This document shows, in pieces, positions 24,824 to 33,820 of a stretch of 64,000 nt of DNA; within the stretch, counting starts at the first letter, position 1, and every line of letters starts with the position of its first letter. Location: the NCBI GenBank assembly GCA_045613545.1, contig JAZLBD010000006.1, positions 108,321-172,320 on the forward strand, in the 5' to 3' direction. Both the position numbers and the translations under genes were made by a program. The notes below the pieces were generated by a model. The model made no database searches. It saw only the letters and a list, made by a program, of their open reading frames with translations, and was not told the origin of the DNA. This stretch comes from Scatosoma sp045613545. Lineage in GTDB: Bacteria > Bacillota > Clostridia > Christensenellales > Borkfalkiaceae.

Positions 24824-25607
24824 GTTTTTTCTCCTTTTTCCGTAAATATTGCTCATATAATTCGTCCGCTTCCGCTTTCGTCGCTTCCTTGCCAAGATAG
24901 AGGCAATCGGAATAATACGCTTGATAAAACAGCATCGCATTGCCGTCTAGCGCCCGCCGATTTTCCCCTCGCGCGAGCGATAAAAACGCCGTATCCGTTT
25001 TGTAAGCAAGTTCGACTGCCACGGTCGTTTTTTGCATATCTTCTCTCGACACGGGCGAGACGTCGACAAGCGCCGTCGCGTTCACCAAAATATCGCAAGG
25101 CGGTATCTCTTGGCACGATTTCGCGCCCAGCCGTTTTACGTCCTCTTCGAGTTCTTTTCTGTTTCGCCTCGTCAAGTACACTTTTGCGTCTGCTCGAAGT
25201 AGCGCGTTTGCCAAACTTCTACCTGCTCCCCCTGCGCCTACGATCACGCAACTTGCGCCCTTGATAGGCACGGAGTAAAATTCTAGCATTCGCAAAAATC
25301 CCACCCCGTCCGTCGTGTCGCCGTGCGCGGTTTTGCACACGATCGTGTTCACCGAGCGGGAAACCTCGCTATTTTTCGACAAAGATCGCAAATACCCCCC
25401 CACTTTGTCTTTATACGGAATCGTCACGTTGCAACCGTCAAACGAAGATAAAATCGAGGGAAAAACGGTGGGAAACTCTTCCGAAGGAAGAGAAATCCTC
25501 TCGTACGATACGCCAAACCCCAAAGCCCCCATAATAAAGGTGTGGATGTCGTCGCTTTTCGAGAGGGAAACTTGGCTTCCGATAAGCGCCAAACGATAGG
25601 TTTTCAT
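24804..25607 (-). CDS. aroE: Shikimate dehydrogenase
   Basis: The 267-residue protein has the AroE substrate domain (LIGSQVSLSKSDDIHTF at the start, where most family members have GxPvxhSxSP; NVTIPYKDKVGGYL with the catalytic Lys near 66) and a Rossmann domain with GAGGAGRSLANAL near 126. It reduces 3-dehydroshikimate with NADPH. The altered GSQVSLSK stretch is mildly unusual, but serines remain. Its ATG overlaps the aroA stop (ATGA). Confidence 0.92.
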   Translation of the reverse strand: MKTYRLALIGSQVSLSKSDDIHTFIMGALGFGVSYERISLPSEEFPTVFPSILSSFDGCNVTIPYKDKVGGYLRSLSKNSEVSRSVNTIVCKTAHGDTTDGVGFLRMLEFYSVPIKGASCVIVGAGGAGRSLANALLRADAKVYLTRRNRKELEEDVKRLGAKSCQEIPPCDILVNATALVDVSPVSREDMQKTTVAVELAYKTDTAFLSLARGENRRALDGNAMLFYQAYYSDCLYLGKEATKAEADELYEQYLRKKEKKHEISRD

Positions 25608-26854
25608 TCCACTTTCCCCCCTACGCGAATCAATTCTTCAAAAAACTGTGGAAAGGAAATTTCGCAACATTGTTCTCCGCTCACGTATCCGCCCTTTTCG
25701 CTCACGCTAAGCGCGATGCACGCGCACATAAGCATACGGTGATCTGTCGCGTGGTAATTACCGCCGACGAGTCCGCTTCCTCGGATAATCAAGGCCTCTC
25801 CGTCAATACAGCACTCCCCTCCAAACGCGCGGAGGAGCTTTTCCGTTTCTAAAAGTCTGTCGCTCTCTTTATAGCGCAATTCTTTAAGTCCGCAAAGACG
25901 ACTTTCTCCTTTTGCAAACGCGCACAAGAGCGCGATCAAGGGAATCTCGTCTACGAGGGCGGGGACCTCCGTTTCGACAAGGTGCAACGGGCGTATCTCC
26001 GAAGAACACACGGTGATATCGCCTCGCTTTTCCCCTGCGCAAATTCTTTGATTTTTAACGGTATATCGTACGCCCATACGATCGAACGCGCGCAAAATCC
26101 CCACTCTTCCGTCGGAAAGCGTGACGTTTTTACAAACGATATTCCCCCGCAACGCGCCGAGTGTCATAAAGAAAGAGGCGGCGGAAATATCCGCGGGAAT
26201 TTCCATATCGACACCTTGTAAAACGCTTGGCGAAAGGGTGATAAGACTTCCCTCCACCTCGATTTTTGCGCCCATTTGGGAAAGCATCAGCTCGGTGTGG
26301 TTCCGCGTTGCGATCGGCTCGATAACTCGCGTTTTATCTCTTCCGCAAAGCCCTGCAAGTAAAATCGCGCTCTTCACTTGCGCCGATGGGGTTTGCATGT
26401 AAATTTCTCCGCCCGTCACCGTCGCGGGACGAACGCGTATTCCGCCGTCCTCCACCGAAACGTTCGCGCCCAAGGCACGGAGCGGTTTTGCCACCCGATC
26501 CATCGGTCGAGAAGAGAGTTGCTGATCGCCAACGAGCCGAACGTCCACCCCTCTTCCGCAGACGGCGCCAGCCAAAAGTCGCATCGTCGTCGCCGAATTT
26601 CCACAGTCTAACGTAGCGTCCTGCCATTTTTTAATTGGTTGAATTTGAACTCCCTCTCCCGTCCATTTTACGTTCCCACCGAGCGCGTTCACGCAAGCAA
26701 TACTCGAAAGAACGTCCTTGCATGGATACGTACCTTTCGCGAAGACTTCTCTATCGGCTAGCGAACCCAACAGCACCGCGCGGTGATAGATGGATTTATC
26801 GGACGGAAGCGAAACTTCCCCCTCTATAAAGGACGCGGGCTGAATTTTTTTCAT
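25604..26854 (-). CDS. aroA: 3-phosphoshikimate 1-carboxyvinyltransferase (EPSP synthase)
   Basis: The 416-residue protein has the two-lobed EPSP synthase fold. The N-terminal SLPSDKSIYHRAVLLG binds shikimate-3-phosphate and PEP, LDCGNSATTMRLLAG corresponds to the PEP loop, and the C-terminal LKELRYKESDRL block is present. LVGDQQLSSRPMDRVAKPL matches the phosphate site. It transfers enolpyruvate to shikimate-3-phosphate. Start at 26854 overlaps the aroB stop (ATGA); a longer frame upstream lies inside aroB. Confidence 0.96.
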   Translation of the reverse strand: MKKIQPASFIEGEVSLPSDKSIYHRAVLLGSLADREVFAKGTYPCKDVLSSIACVNALGGNVKWTGEGVQIQPIKKWQDATLDCGNSATTMRLLAGAVCGRGVDVRLVGDQQLSSRPMDRVAKPLRALGANVSVEDGGIRVRPATVTGGEIYMQTPSAQVKSAILLAGLCGRDKTRVIEPIATRNHTELMLSQMGAKIEVEGSLITLSPSVLQGVDMEIPADISAASFFMTLGALRGNIVCKNVTLSDGRVGILRAFDRMGVRYTVKNQRICAGEKRGDITVCSSEIRPLHLVETEVPALVDEIPLIALLCAFAKGESRLCGLKELRYKESDRLLETEKLLRAFGGECCIDGEALIIRGSGLVGGNYHATDHRMLMCACIALSVSEKGGYVSGEQCCEISFPQFFEELIRVGGKVE

Positions 26855-27915
26855 ACTTCCCCCCACGCTTTTGCCACCTCTTCCGTGGCGATCTGCATTT
26901 GATCGGCGTAGCTTGCGTACGGCATATCGTAAAGGGTCCATTTCCCTATTTTTTTAAGCAAAACGAGTACGATTTCTCCTCTTCTCTCGTTCTTTTTATC
27001 TTGTTGCGCTTTTGCAAGGCAATCGGAAATTCCTACAAGAGGCGAACGAGCATAACGGCGCAAAATCCAAAGGCAAAGATCTATGATCCGCCGACCGTCT
27101 TTCTCGTTGCACACCCCCAGCCGAATTGCCATTTCCGTTTCAATCGCAAGGGCGTACAGCACGCTTTCTCCGTGCGAAAAGCCGTAGTGTATCTCGATCG
27201 CGTGGGCGGTCGTATGCCCCAAATTTAAGCATTTCCGCGCGCCGACGTCTCTCGGATCTCTTTCGACTACATCCCTCTTCAAGCGCGCGCAAAGGGGGAC
27301 GATTTTCGATAAAAATTCTTTGTTTTCAAGGCTTTCTTTTTCCTTTTCGAGCAAGGAAAACAAACGCTTGTCCAAAGCGCACGTTTTCACGACTTCGCCA
27401 AATCCAGAAAGCATTTCTCTTTCGGGCAAACTACGTAAAAATTCGCCGTCGATATAGGTCGCTTTCGGCATATGGAAAGAGCCGAGCAAATTTTTCACAC
27501 CCAAAAAATCCACGGCGGTTTTTCCACCGATTCCGCTATCCACTTGGGAAAGTAGGGTGGTGGGGATTTGTACGAAATCTATCCCTCGCATATACAAAGA
27601 TGCGCAAAGTCCCCCAATATCCCCCACGACCCCTCCGCCGACGGCGTAGAGACAGTCGTTGCGCTTTAAGGACGCGCGTTGCATCTCCTCTAAAATATAT
27701 TCCAAGATCTTCCATGTTTTTTGCTCTTCCCCAGCCGGGATCACGCAAATTTTCGCGCCGGTAAAAACGCTGTCGAAATACCCTTTATACAGCGAAAAAA
27801 CCCTTTCGTCGGTCAAAACGAACGCACGGGAGGAGGGGTGCACCTTTTTGGCTACCCCGTTTCCAAGCAAGATCGTGCTTGTCCCTAAATTGGTTTTTAA
27901 TCGCATTTTTTCCAT
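26851..27915 (-). CDS. aroB: 3-dehydroquinate synthase
   Basis: The 354-residue protein has the NAD-binding DHQ synthase fold: AVGGGVVGDIGGLCASLYMRG near 92-112, the PTTLLSQVDSGIGGKTAVD block and the metal-binding histidines in LNLGHTTAHAIE and YGFSHGESV. It cyclises DAHP to 3-dehydroquinate, the second step of the shikimate route. It is placed between aroC and aroA. No DAHP synthase is seen in the window. Confidence 0.96.
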   Translation of the reverse strand: MEKMRLKTNLGTSTILLGNGVAKKVHPSSRAFVLTDERVFSLYKGYFDSVFTGAKICVIPAGEEQKTWKILEYILEEMQRASLKRNDCLYAVGGGVVGDIGGLCASLYMRGIDFVQIPTTLLSQVDSGIGGKTAVDFLGVKNLLGSFHMPKATYIDGEFLRSLPEREMLSGFGEVVKTCALDKRLFSLLEKEKESLENKEFLSKIVPLCARLKRDVVERDPRDVGARKCLNLGHTTAHAIEIHYGFSHGESVLYALAIETEMAIRLGVCNEKDGRRIIDLCLWILRRYARSPLVGISDCLAKAQQDKKNERRGEIVLVLLKKIGKWTLYDMPYASYADQMQIATEEVAKAWGEV

Positions 27916-27923
27916 AATCGTCT

Positions 27924-29021
27924 TTATCTCGGCAACCGTTGATACCGCTCGATTACCTCTTCCATCGTATCGCCGCCTAACCTACGCGATACCACTTTTG
28001 CCAAACATTCGGCAACGGCGCTTTCCACCACCCGTTCAAACGCAAAAATCGGACAACAATCCGAGCGTTCGAAAAAGGCGGTCGTTTCCGTATTCGTTTT
28101 TAGATCGACGGTGCGAAGCCCCGTCTTTTGCGTGGGGACGGGTTTAGCGAACACAAACAGCTGAATCTCTTCGCCGTTCGACATACCCCCCTCGATACCG
28201 CCTAAGCGGTTGGTGTTTCTTTTTACCCCACTCTCGCCCAAAAACAGTTCGTCTTGCGCCTCGTTTCCCTTTTTATAGGCGAGCGATTTTCCCTCGCCGA
28301 ACTCCACGCCTTTGCAAAGTTGAATGGGTAAAATATGCGAGGCGAGAAGACCGTCCAATTTTTCTTCGTAGGTCATACAGCTCCCAAACCCGCTCTTCAA
28401 ATTTTTAACGCGCACTTCCACCACGCCACCAAGGGTTGTCCCCTCGTCCATCGCTTCTTGCACGAGCGCTTCCGCCTCTCTTTCCTTTACTTCGTCTAAA
28501 ATGCCAAGCGGAACGTTTTTCGAGCGTTGCAACTGCTCGAACGTGTAAAACCGCTCGTCCACCACCTTTCCCACCGAGCAAACGCGCCCCGCGATCTCAA
28601 TCTCGAGCGCGCGTAAATACCCTTTGAAAATACTGCCCGAGGCAACGCGAATCGCCGTTTCTCGCGCCGACGCGCGTTCCAAAACGAACCGAGCGTTGTC
28701 CGTCCCAAATTTTTGCATACCGGCGTAATCGGCGTGCCCAGGTCGAGGGGTCGTACGCTTCGTCCATTCTTCGTCCGCCCCTACCACGTTCGGCAAAAGC
28801 AAGCAAATCGGACTGCCTAAACTGAGCCCCTCTCTCACCCCCGATAAAATCTCGACGGGCGCGGTTTCCTTGTCTTGGCGTACGCTTCTTCCAAGCCTAC
28901 CGCCTCGAAGAAGCAGTTCTTCCTCCATCGCTTTTTCGTCTATTCGTAAGCGCGCGGGGATCCCTTCCACGATCGCTACGAGCGCTTTTCCGTGCGATTC
29001 CCCTGCCGTTGTAAGTCTCAA
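27924..29021 (-). CDS. aroC: Chorismate synthase
   Basis: The 365-residue protein carries the chorismate synthase signatures: GESHGKALVAIVEGIPA at the N-terminus, the RASARETAIRVASG flavin-binding block near 125, and the C-terminal RTVDLKT. It makes chorismate from EPSP using reduced FMN. Translation starts at TTG six bases after AGGAGG. The gene begins 12 bp after clpC, so the aromatic operon appears attached to the mcs-clp transcription unit. Confidence 0.96.
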   Translation of the reverse strand: MRLTTAGESHGKALVAIVEGIPARLRIDEKAMEEELLLRGGRLGRSVRQDKETAPVEILSGVREGLSLGSPICLLLPNVVGADEEWTKRTTPRPGHADYAGMQKFGTDNARFVLERASARETAIRVASGSIFKGYLRALEIEIAGRVCSVGKVVDERFYTFEQLQRSKNVPLGILDEVKEREAEALVQEAMDEGTTLGGVVEVRVKNLKSGFGSCMTYEEKLDGLLASHILPIQLCKGVEFGEGKSLAYKKGNEAQDELFLGESGVKRNTNRLGGIEGGMSNGEEIQLFVFAKPVPTQKTGLRTVDLKTNTETTAFFERSDCCPIFAFERVVESAVAECLAKVVSRRLGGDTMEEVIERYQRLPR

Positions 29022-29033
29022 TGCATTCCTCCT

Positions 29034-31577
29034 TTACGAGCGAAAAACGAACGAGCCTTGATCGTAATCCACGCAAACGTTTTGTCCGTTTTTTGCCTTT
29101 TGTTGCAAAATCGCCTCGGAAAGTTTATCCTCGATACGGCGTTGTACCACTCGTTTTAAGGGACGAGCGCCCATATTGCTATCATACCCCTCTTCCACCA
29201 AAGCGTAGAGCGCTTTTTCCGTGACGGTAAGCACGATTCCGCGCTGTTCGAATAAGCGTTTAGAAAGGGCGGATATAATCTTTTCGCCGATCAAAGCCAC
29301 CTCCTCTTTTTTGAGGGGATGGAACACGATCACGTCGTCCAATCGGTTCAAAAACTCGGGGCGGAAACGCTCTTTCAAAGCGCCTATGATTCGCTCTTTC
29401 ATCGCGTCGTACGCCCTCTCGTCCGTCGCGTCGACGGTGGAGCTTGTTCCAAAGCCGTAAATCCCCGTCTTTTCCTCTTTCGCTTCCACCGCGCCGATAT
29501 TGGAAGTCAAAATGATAATCGCGTTCTTAAAGCTCACCGTGCGCCCCTTGTTGTCGGTAAGACGGCCTTCGTCCAAAATTTGCAAAAGTAAATTAAAAAT
29601 TTCGGGGTGCGCCTTTTCTATTTCGTCGAAAAGAACGACACTATAAGGGTTCGAGCGCACTTTTTCCGTGAGTTGTCCCGTTTGCAGATCGTCGTAGCCG
29701 ACGTACCCCGGCGCCGCGCCGATGAGTTTGGAAATGGATTGCTTTTCCATATATTCGCTCATATCGAGACGAATCATTTGCTCTTCCGAACCGAACATCG
29801 TTTCCGCAAGCGCTTTGCAAAGATCGGTTTTTCCGACTCCCGTAGGCCCTACGAAAATGAACGAGCCGATGGGACGGGAGGGATCTTTTAAGCCTGCCCT
29901 CGCACGGCGAATCGCTTTCGAAACGGCGCTCACCGCCTCGTTTTGCCCCATAATACGTTTATGCAATTCCTCTTCCATGCGAAGAAGTTTTTCCCCCTCT
30001 TCTTGGGTAATTTTCAAAAGGGGAATTTTCGTACGACTGCTCACGATTGAAGCGATTTGTTCTCTACCAAGCACGAACAACCCGTCCGCGCCACGTTCCA
30101 TTTGCGAAGCCCGTCGAACGCGATCAATTTTTTCTGAAAGATCGTTCTTTTCCTGCAACGCTTCCGTCGCTTGACGATACTCCCCACGAGCACGCAACGA
30201 GCGTTCCTTTTCCTCTAATTCCTCTTTCTCCAGCAACAGTTCCCGAAGCTCTTCGCCACCGCCGTCCATCGCGATGCGCGCGTGCGCCGCCGCCTCGTCG
30301 ATGAGGTCGATCGCCTTATCGGGCAAAAATCGGTCGGTAATGTACCGAGAAGAAAGTTCGATAGACGCGAGCAAAGCATCGTCGGAAATACGAATCCCGT
30401 GATGCTCTTCATAGCGAGGACGAAGCCCACGCAAAATCATTAAGGTCGCTTCTTGCGACGGCTCTTCTACGTTCACGACGGTGAAACGGCGGGCTAGAGC
30501 CTTGTCTTTTTCAATATATTTACGGTATTCTTCCACCGTCGTTGCGCCCACCACTTGCAAATCCCCGCGCGCGAGCAACGGTTTTAAGATGTTGGCGGCG
30601 TCCATACTGTTATCGGAGGAACTGCCCGCCCCCACGATGTTGTGGATTTCGTCGATGAATAAAACGATGTCCCCGTCGCTCAAAACGCTGTCGATGAGAT
30701 CCTTTAATCGCTCTTCAAAATCCCCGCGGTAGCGCGCGCCTGCAAGCATTCCGGGGATATCCACGGAAAATACCGTTTTATTGTATAACTGTTCGGGTAC
30801 GTTCCCCTCGGCGATCAGAAGGGCGAGCCCCTCGGCGATCGCGCTTTTTCCCACGCCTGGCTCGCCGACTAAAACGGGATTGTTTTTTCCACGGCGAGAG
30901 AGCACTTGCACTACTTCTTCAATCTCTTTCTTCCTACCGATGACGGGATCTATTTTACCCTTGCGCGCCCGTTCCGTCAAATCGACGCCGTAGGCGAGCA
31001 TCGTATCTTTTTCCTCTTTCTTTTTCGTGGTTTTTTTCTTTTCCGGCGTGGAAAATCCGATCTCTTTCGTCTCTACGGCAGTCTTCGCGTTTTCGTCTGG
31101 CTCGAAGCCATTTTCTTTCCGCGTCGTACCCATTTTTCGCGCGTTTTGTTTGGATAAAATTTCCCGTTCCGTCTTTTCTAAAATCGAGGGAACGTCTCCG
31201 CCGAGTTTTTGTATGAGTTTCACGGCGTACGAGCTTTCCACCTCGAGCGCCACGTATAAAAAATGTGCCGTCGTCGCCCTTTCAAGCCCCGTCGATTGCG
31301 CAAGTCGAACGGCGCGTGTGAACATTTCTTTCGTGCGGGGTGTGAGTCCCACTTGCGTGATTCTCTTATCTAACACCGCCACGAACGCGCGCGAATATTC
31401 CGCAAACGTGATCCCCTCGCTGGAAAGGATTTTGTATGCGGAGCATTGCGGTAGCGACAAGAACGCATAGACGAGATGCTCGCTACCCACGTAGGTAACG
31501 TCGTACTTAGCAGCCGTCATCGTGGCAACCTTTTGCGCCTCGGATAAATTGTTTGAAAATTGAAAGGATTGATTCAA
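29034..31577 (-). CDS. clpC: ATP-dependent Clp protease ATP-binding subunit ClpC
   Basis: The 847-residue AAA+ unfoldase has an N-terminal Clp-N repeat domain (about 1-145), a charged linker, AAA-1 with Walker A GEPGVGKSA, a short coiled middle domain (about 410-470) and AAA-2 with Walker A GPTGVGKTD and sensor FRPEFLNRLDDVIVFHPL. It feeds substrates, including arginine-phosphorylated ones, to ClpP. The start is a TTG after AAAGGGG; the N-domain sequence immediately following is conserved, so this start is well supported. It has its own consensus promoter in addition to any transcript from mcsAB. Confidence 0.96.
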   Translation of the reverse strand: MNQSFQFSNNLSEAQKVATMTAAKYDVTYVGSEHLVYAFLSLPQCSAYKILSSEGITFAEYSRAFVAVLDKRITQVGLTPRTKEMFTRAVRLAQSTGLERATTAHFLYVALEVESSYAVKLIQKLGGDVPSILEKTEREILSKQNARKMGTTRKENGFEPDENAKTAVETKEIGFSTPEKKKTTKKKEEKDTMLAYGVDLTERARKGKIDPVIGRKKEIEEVVQVLSRRGKNNPVLVGEPGVGKSAIAEGLALLIAEGNVPEQLYNKTVFSVDIPGMLAGARYRGDFEERLKDLIDSVLSDGDIVLFIDEIHNIVGAGSSSDNSMDAANILKPLLARGDLQVVGATTVEEYRKYIEKDKALARRFTVVNVEEPSQEATLMILRGLRPRYEEHHGIRISDDALLASIELSSRYITDRFLPDKAIDLIDEAAAHARIAMDGGGEELRELLLEKEELEEKERSLRARGEYRQATEALQEKNDLSEKIDRVRRASQMERGADGLFVLGREQIASIVSSRTKIPLLKITQEEGEKLLRMEEELHKRIMGQNEAVSAVSKAIRRARAGLKDPSRPIGSFIFVGPTGVGKTDLCKALAETMFGSEEQMIRLDMSEYMEKQSISKLIGAAPGYVGYDDLQTGQLTEKVRSNPYSVVLFDEIEKAHPEIFNLLLQILDEGRLTDNKGRTVSFKNAIIILTSNIGAVEAKEEKTGIYGFGTSSTVDATDERAYDAMKERIIGALKERFRPEFLNRLDDVIVFHPLKKEEVALIGEKIISALSKRLFEQRGIVLTVTEKALYALVEEGYDSNMGARPLKRVVQRRIEDKLSEAILQQKAKNGQNVCVDYDQGSFVFRS

Positions 31578-31606
31578 TGCCGTGTCCCCTTTGCTTGGTT
31601 ATTCCT

Positions 31607-31636
31607 ATTATATGCGACGATGGTTTGCACTGTCAA
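31607..31636 (-). promoter_or_regulatory. Promoter of clpC
   Basis: TTGACA and TATAAT are separated by 18 bp on the minus strand. The -35 overlaps the last codons of mcsB, so clpC and the aro genes can be transcribed apart from mcsAB. Confidence 0.85.
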
Positions 31637-32661
31637 ACGACTCTCTTGATCAGTCGTGGCAAAACTTTTCCTACGATCTTAGCCCGAACGACGTCCATTT
31701 CTTCCTCGCTCGCGTCGGGACAGTTTCCCGCCTTAAAAGACGCCGAGCGCATATTCGCGATGAAATCGTGAAAGGCGTCCATACTTTGAACGGAAAAAAA
31801 TCGGAGCGCAACGCCGAGTCGCACCATAACGATCTCTTTCGAAAGTTCTTCGATCGGTAGCACGGCGCAGTTGCAAAGTTTTCCGTACGCGCGAAGACAT
31901 ACGTCTTTATAGCGCAACCCGTCCTCTTTTAACATCTCTTCCCTCGCGCGCGTTTCTAACTCCGCTAAATTGAGCGTGACCTCGTTCATATGCGAGAGGA
32001 TATCCGATTCGGAATAGCCGAGCGTCCGTTCGTTGCTAATCTGATACGACCAACCGTCCGCCGCCGTTCCCTCTCCAAACCCACCTCGAACGGTGAGCCC
32101 GTTTTTCTTTAGGGAGGGCAATAATTTTTCTAACCGTTTATACTTCGCAAGCCCCGGCAAAAACATCATTACCGACGCCCGAAGCCCCGTCCCTAAATTG
32201 GAGGGACAAGCGGTCAAATAGCCTAATTTTTCGTCAAAGGCAAAATCCAAACTCTTATCCAACTCGTCGTCGATTCCGCCCAGCCTCTCGTACGCTTTAT
32301 ACAGGTCGAATCCCTTCAAAATGTACTGCTCGCGCAAATGGTCTTCTTCGTTGACCATAATCGACACTTCCTTGTCCGAGGAAATGAAAACGGCGGAAAT
32401 ATCTTTTTTGCGAATGAGCTCGGAGCTGATCAAATATTTTTCTTGCAAAAGGGTGGCTTGACTATCGGGGAGCTTGTCCATCTCGTACGCGGTAAAATCG
32501 TCGATCGCCGTGAGCGCGCGTCGTACCTCTTGTACGATCCCTTTCGCCTCGGAGCGTTTTATTTTATCGGGGAAAGAGCAACCTTTTAAATTTCGCGCAA
32601 GCCGAATACGGGTGGAAACGACGGTGCTTTCCATAACTTCTTTCGAGGCGTTATCAATCAT
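31633..32661 (-). CDS. mcsB: Protein arginine kinase
   Basis: The 342-residue protein belongs to the phosphagen-kinase fold. Visible are STRIRLARNLKGCSFP near the N-terminus (nucleotide site), NEEDHLREQYI with the catalytic Glu, the CPSNLGTGLRASVMMFLPGL block near 190 and VRGGFGEGT near 240. It phosphorylates arginines on misfolded proteins and so tags them for ClpCP. ATG at 32661 overlaps the end of mcsA by eight bases. A longer frame within mcsA is rejected. Confidence 0.95.
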   Translation of the reverse strand: MIDNASKEVMESTVVSTRIRLARNLKGCSFPDKIKRSEAKGIVQEVRRALTAIDDFTAYEMDKLPDSQATLLQEKYLISSELIRKKDISAVFISSDKEVSIMVNEEDHLREQYILKGFDLYKAYERLGGIDDELDKSLDFAFDEKLGYLTACPSNLGTGLRASVMMFLPGLAKYKRLEKLLPSLKKNGLTVRGGFGEGTAADGWSYQISNERTLGYSESDILSHMNEVTLNLAELETRAREEMLKEDGLRYKDVCLRAYGKLCNCAVLPIEELSKEIVMVRLGVALRFFSVQSMDAFHDFIANMRSASFKAGNCPDASEEEMDVVRAKIVGKVLPRLIKRVV

Positions 32662-33001
32662 CGTTGCACCTCTTTTTACACTCGTAAGCCTCCGACGTAA
32701 GAGTGGGCGTTTTTCCGCAATGCGTCTTGCTCCCTTGCATATTTTCAATGACGGGACGAATCGTCTCCGCCAAATATTGATAGCACTTTTCACACCCTAC
32801 GAGTCCGCTTGCAAGGAAGTCCTCCGCCGTCGTTTGGCAGTAAGGACACACGGAAAGTTGCTTCGGGGTTTCGGTTTTTGCCGTGGAAATAAAAAGACGG
32901 CGATAGCAGTCGGCACAATAGTATTCCGTCTGCTTTTTCCCGTCCGTTATTTTTCGATAGATATTCGTCGCCTGATTTTTTTTACAAGAACAGCACAGCA
33001 T
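32654..33001 (-). CDS. mcsA: McsA-like zinc-finger activator, lacking a clear UVR domain
   Basis: The 115-residue protein begins MLCCSCKKNQAT and has the McsA zinc-binding layout: CxxC near 4-7, CADC near 30, CPYC near 53 and CEKC near 71. It activates McsB and stabilises it. Typical McsA is about 170-185 residues and ends with a UVR helix pair; here the sequence stops soon after the fourth CxxC with a Lys/Cys-rich tail, so that domain is missing. The gene overlaps mcsB. GAGAGGG precedes the ATG. Confidence 0.88.
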   Translation of the reverse strand: MLCCSCKKNQATNIYRKITDGKKQTEYYCADCYRRLFISTAKTETPKQLSVCPYCQTTAEDFLASGLVGCEKCYQYLAETIRPVIENMQGSKTHCGKTPTLTSEAYECKKRCNDD

Positions 33002-33072
33002 ACTCTCTTTCCCTCTCGGCTCTCTTAAGCCTCAACGCGCGCAAGGACGCTCGCGAAAGCTCTTTGCTTGGC

Positions 33073-33702
33073 TTATTTTGTTTTTCTCCTTGAAACGCGG
33101 AAACAGCTCCAAACGATTTGCAAAACTTGGAGCGCCGCGCCGATTAAATAGATCACCCACACCCCTTTGGTAAATTCCGCGTGTGGCGCAATCGTTTTGA
33201 AACTTACGTAAATCGCCGTAATCGCCGTCCATATGAGCGTTGCCGTCGCTATAAAATGCGTTTTCTTGCGATGGAAAACCGCAGCCAAAACGAGCACCAC
33301 GATCGAGCATATGGGTACGGCGTATAAAAAGGCGAGCCACCACGATTTCTCCGGAAGAAAGAGGGTCATAACCGCATAAAAGATAATCGCAACGAGCCAT
33401 ACGAGACCGCTTGCCAAAAGCATAATTAAGCTAGAATTCAAACGAGAGCTCTTCTTGGGCAATGGTTTCCCACCGTCCCCCTCTACGAGATCGCTCACCG
33501 TCACGCCGTACAAAGACGCAAGTTTCAATAAGATATAAACGTCGGGCACGCCGTTTGCAGACTCCCATTTAGAGACGGATTTATCCGAATAATTAATCTT
33601 TTGTGCGAGCTCCGCCTGCGTAAGACCTAACGCCTTACGATAATAAGCAAGATTTTTAGCAATCCGTTCGTTGATTGCGGTTGTTTCTTGTATCGTTTCC
33701 AT
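33073..33702 (-). CDS. Membrane-anchored XRE-family transcriptional regulator
   Basis: The 209-residue protein has an N-terminal helix-turn-helix (about 12-66; LGLTQAELAQKINYSDKSVSKWESANGVP type) and four hydrophobic helices (about 88-108, 115-138, 145-165 and 180-203). Such XRE proteins with a membrane tail are presumed to sense membrane state or a small ligand. The ATG lies six bases after a TATAAT, so the mRNA would be leaderless; no Shine-Dalgarno is present. It is just upstream of mcsA with no terminator between, where ctsR is normally found. The target is unknown; it may control itself or the mcs-clp genes. Confidence 0.88.
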   Translation of the reverse strand: METIQETTAINERIAKNLAYYRKALGLTQAELAQKINYSDKSVSKWESANGVPDVYILLKLASLYGVTVSDLVEGDGGKPLPKKSSRLNSSLIMLLASGLVWLVAIIFYAVMTLFLPEKSWWLAFLYAVPICSIVVLVLAAVFHRKKTHFIATATLIWTAITAIYVSFKTIAPHAEFTKGVWVIYLIGAALQVLQIVWSCFRVSRRKTK

Positions 33703-33708
33703 ACGAAT

Positions 33709-33738
33709 ATTATAACACGCTTTCCCTCTTCCCGTCAA
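33709..33738 (-). promoter_or_regulatory. Promoter giving a leaderless XRE-regulator mRNA
   Basis: TTGACG and TATAAT are 18 bp apart on the minus strand. The -10 ends six bases before the ATG at 33702, placing the transcription start on the start codon. Confidence 0.75.
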
Positions 33739-33754
33739 GTCGTGAAAGGCTTTT

Positions 33755-33795
33755 TTTTCGCAAAACAACCGCAAAAACGTGTTTTTTTGCGAAAA
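33755..33795. promoter_or_regulatory. Inverted repeat upstream of the XRE promoter
   Basis: TTTTCGCAAAAC (33755-33766) and GTTTTTTTGCGAAAA (33781-33795) are near-perfect inverted copies of a TTTTGCGAAAA half-site, 17 bp upstream of the -35. A regulator site is plausible; no binding evidence exists. Confidence 0.4.
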
Positions 33796-33820
33796 TAAAG
33801 AACTTTTTTCCCTACGGGAA

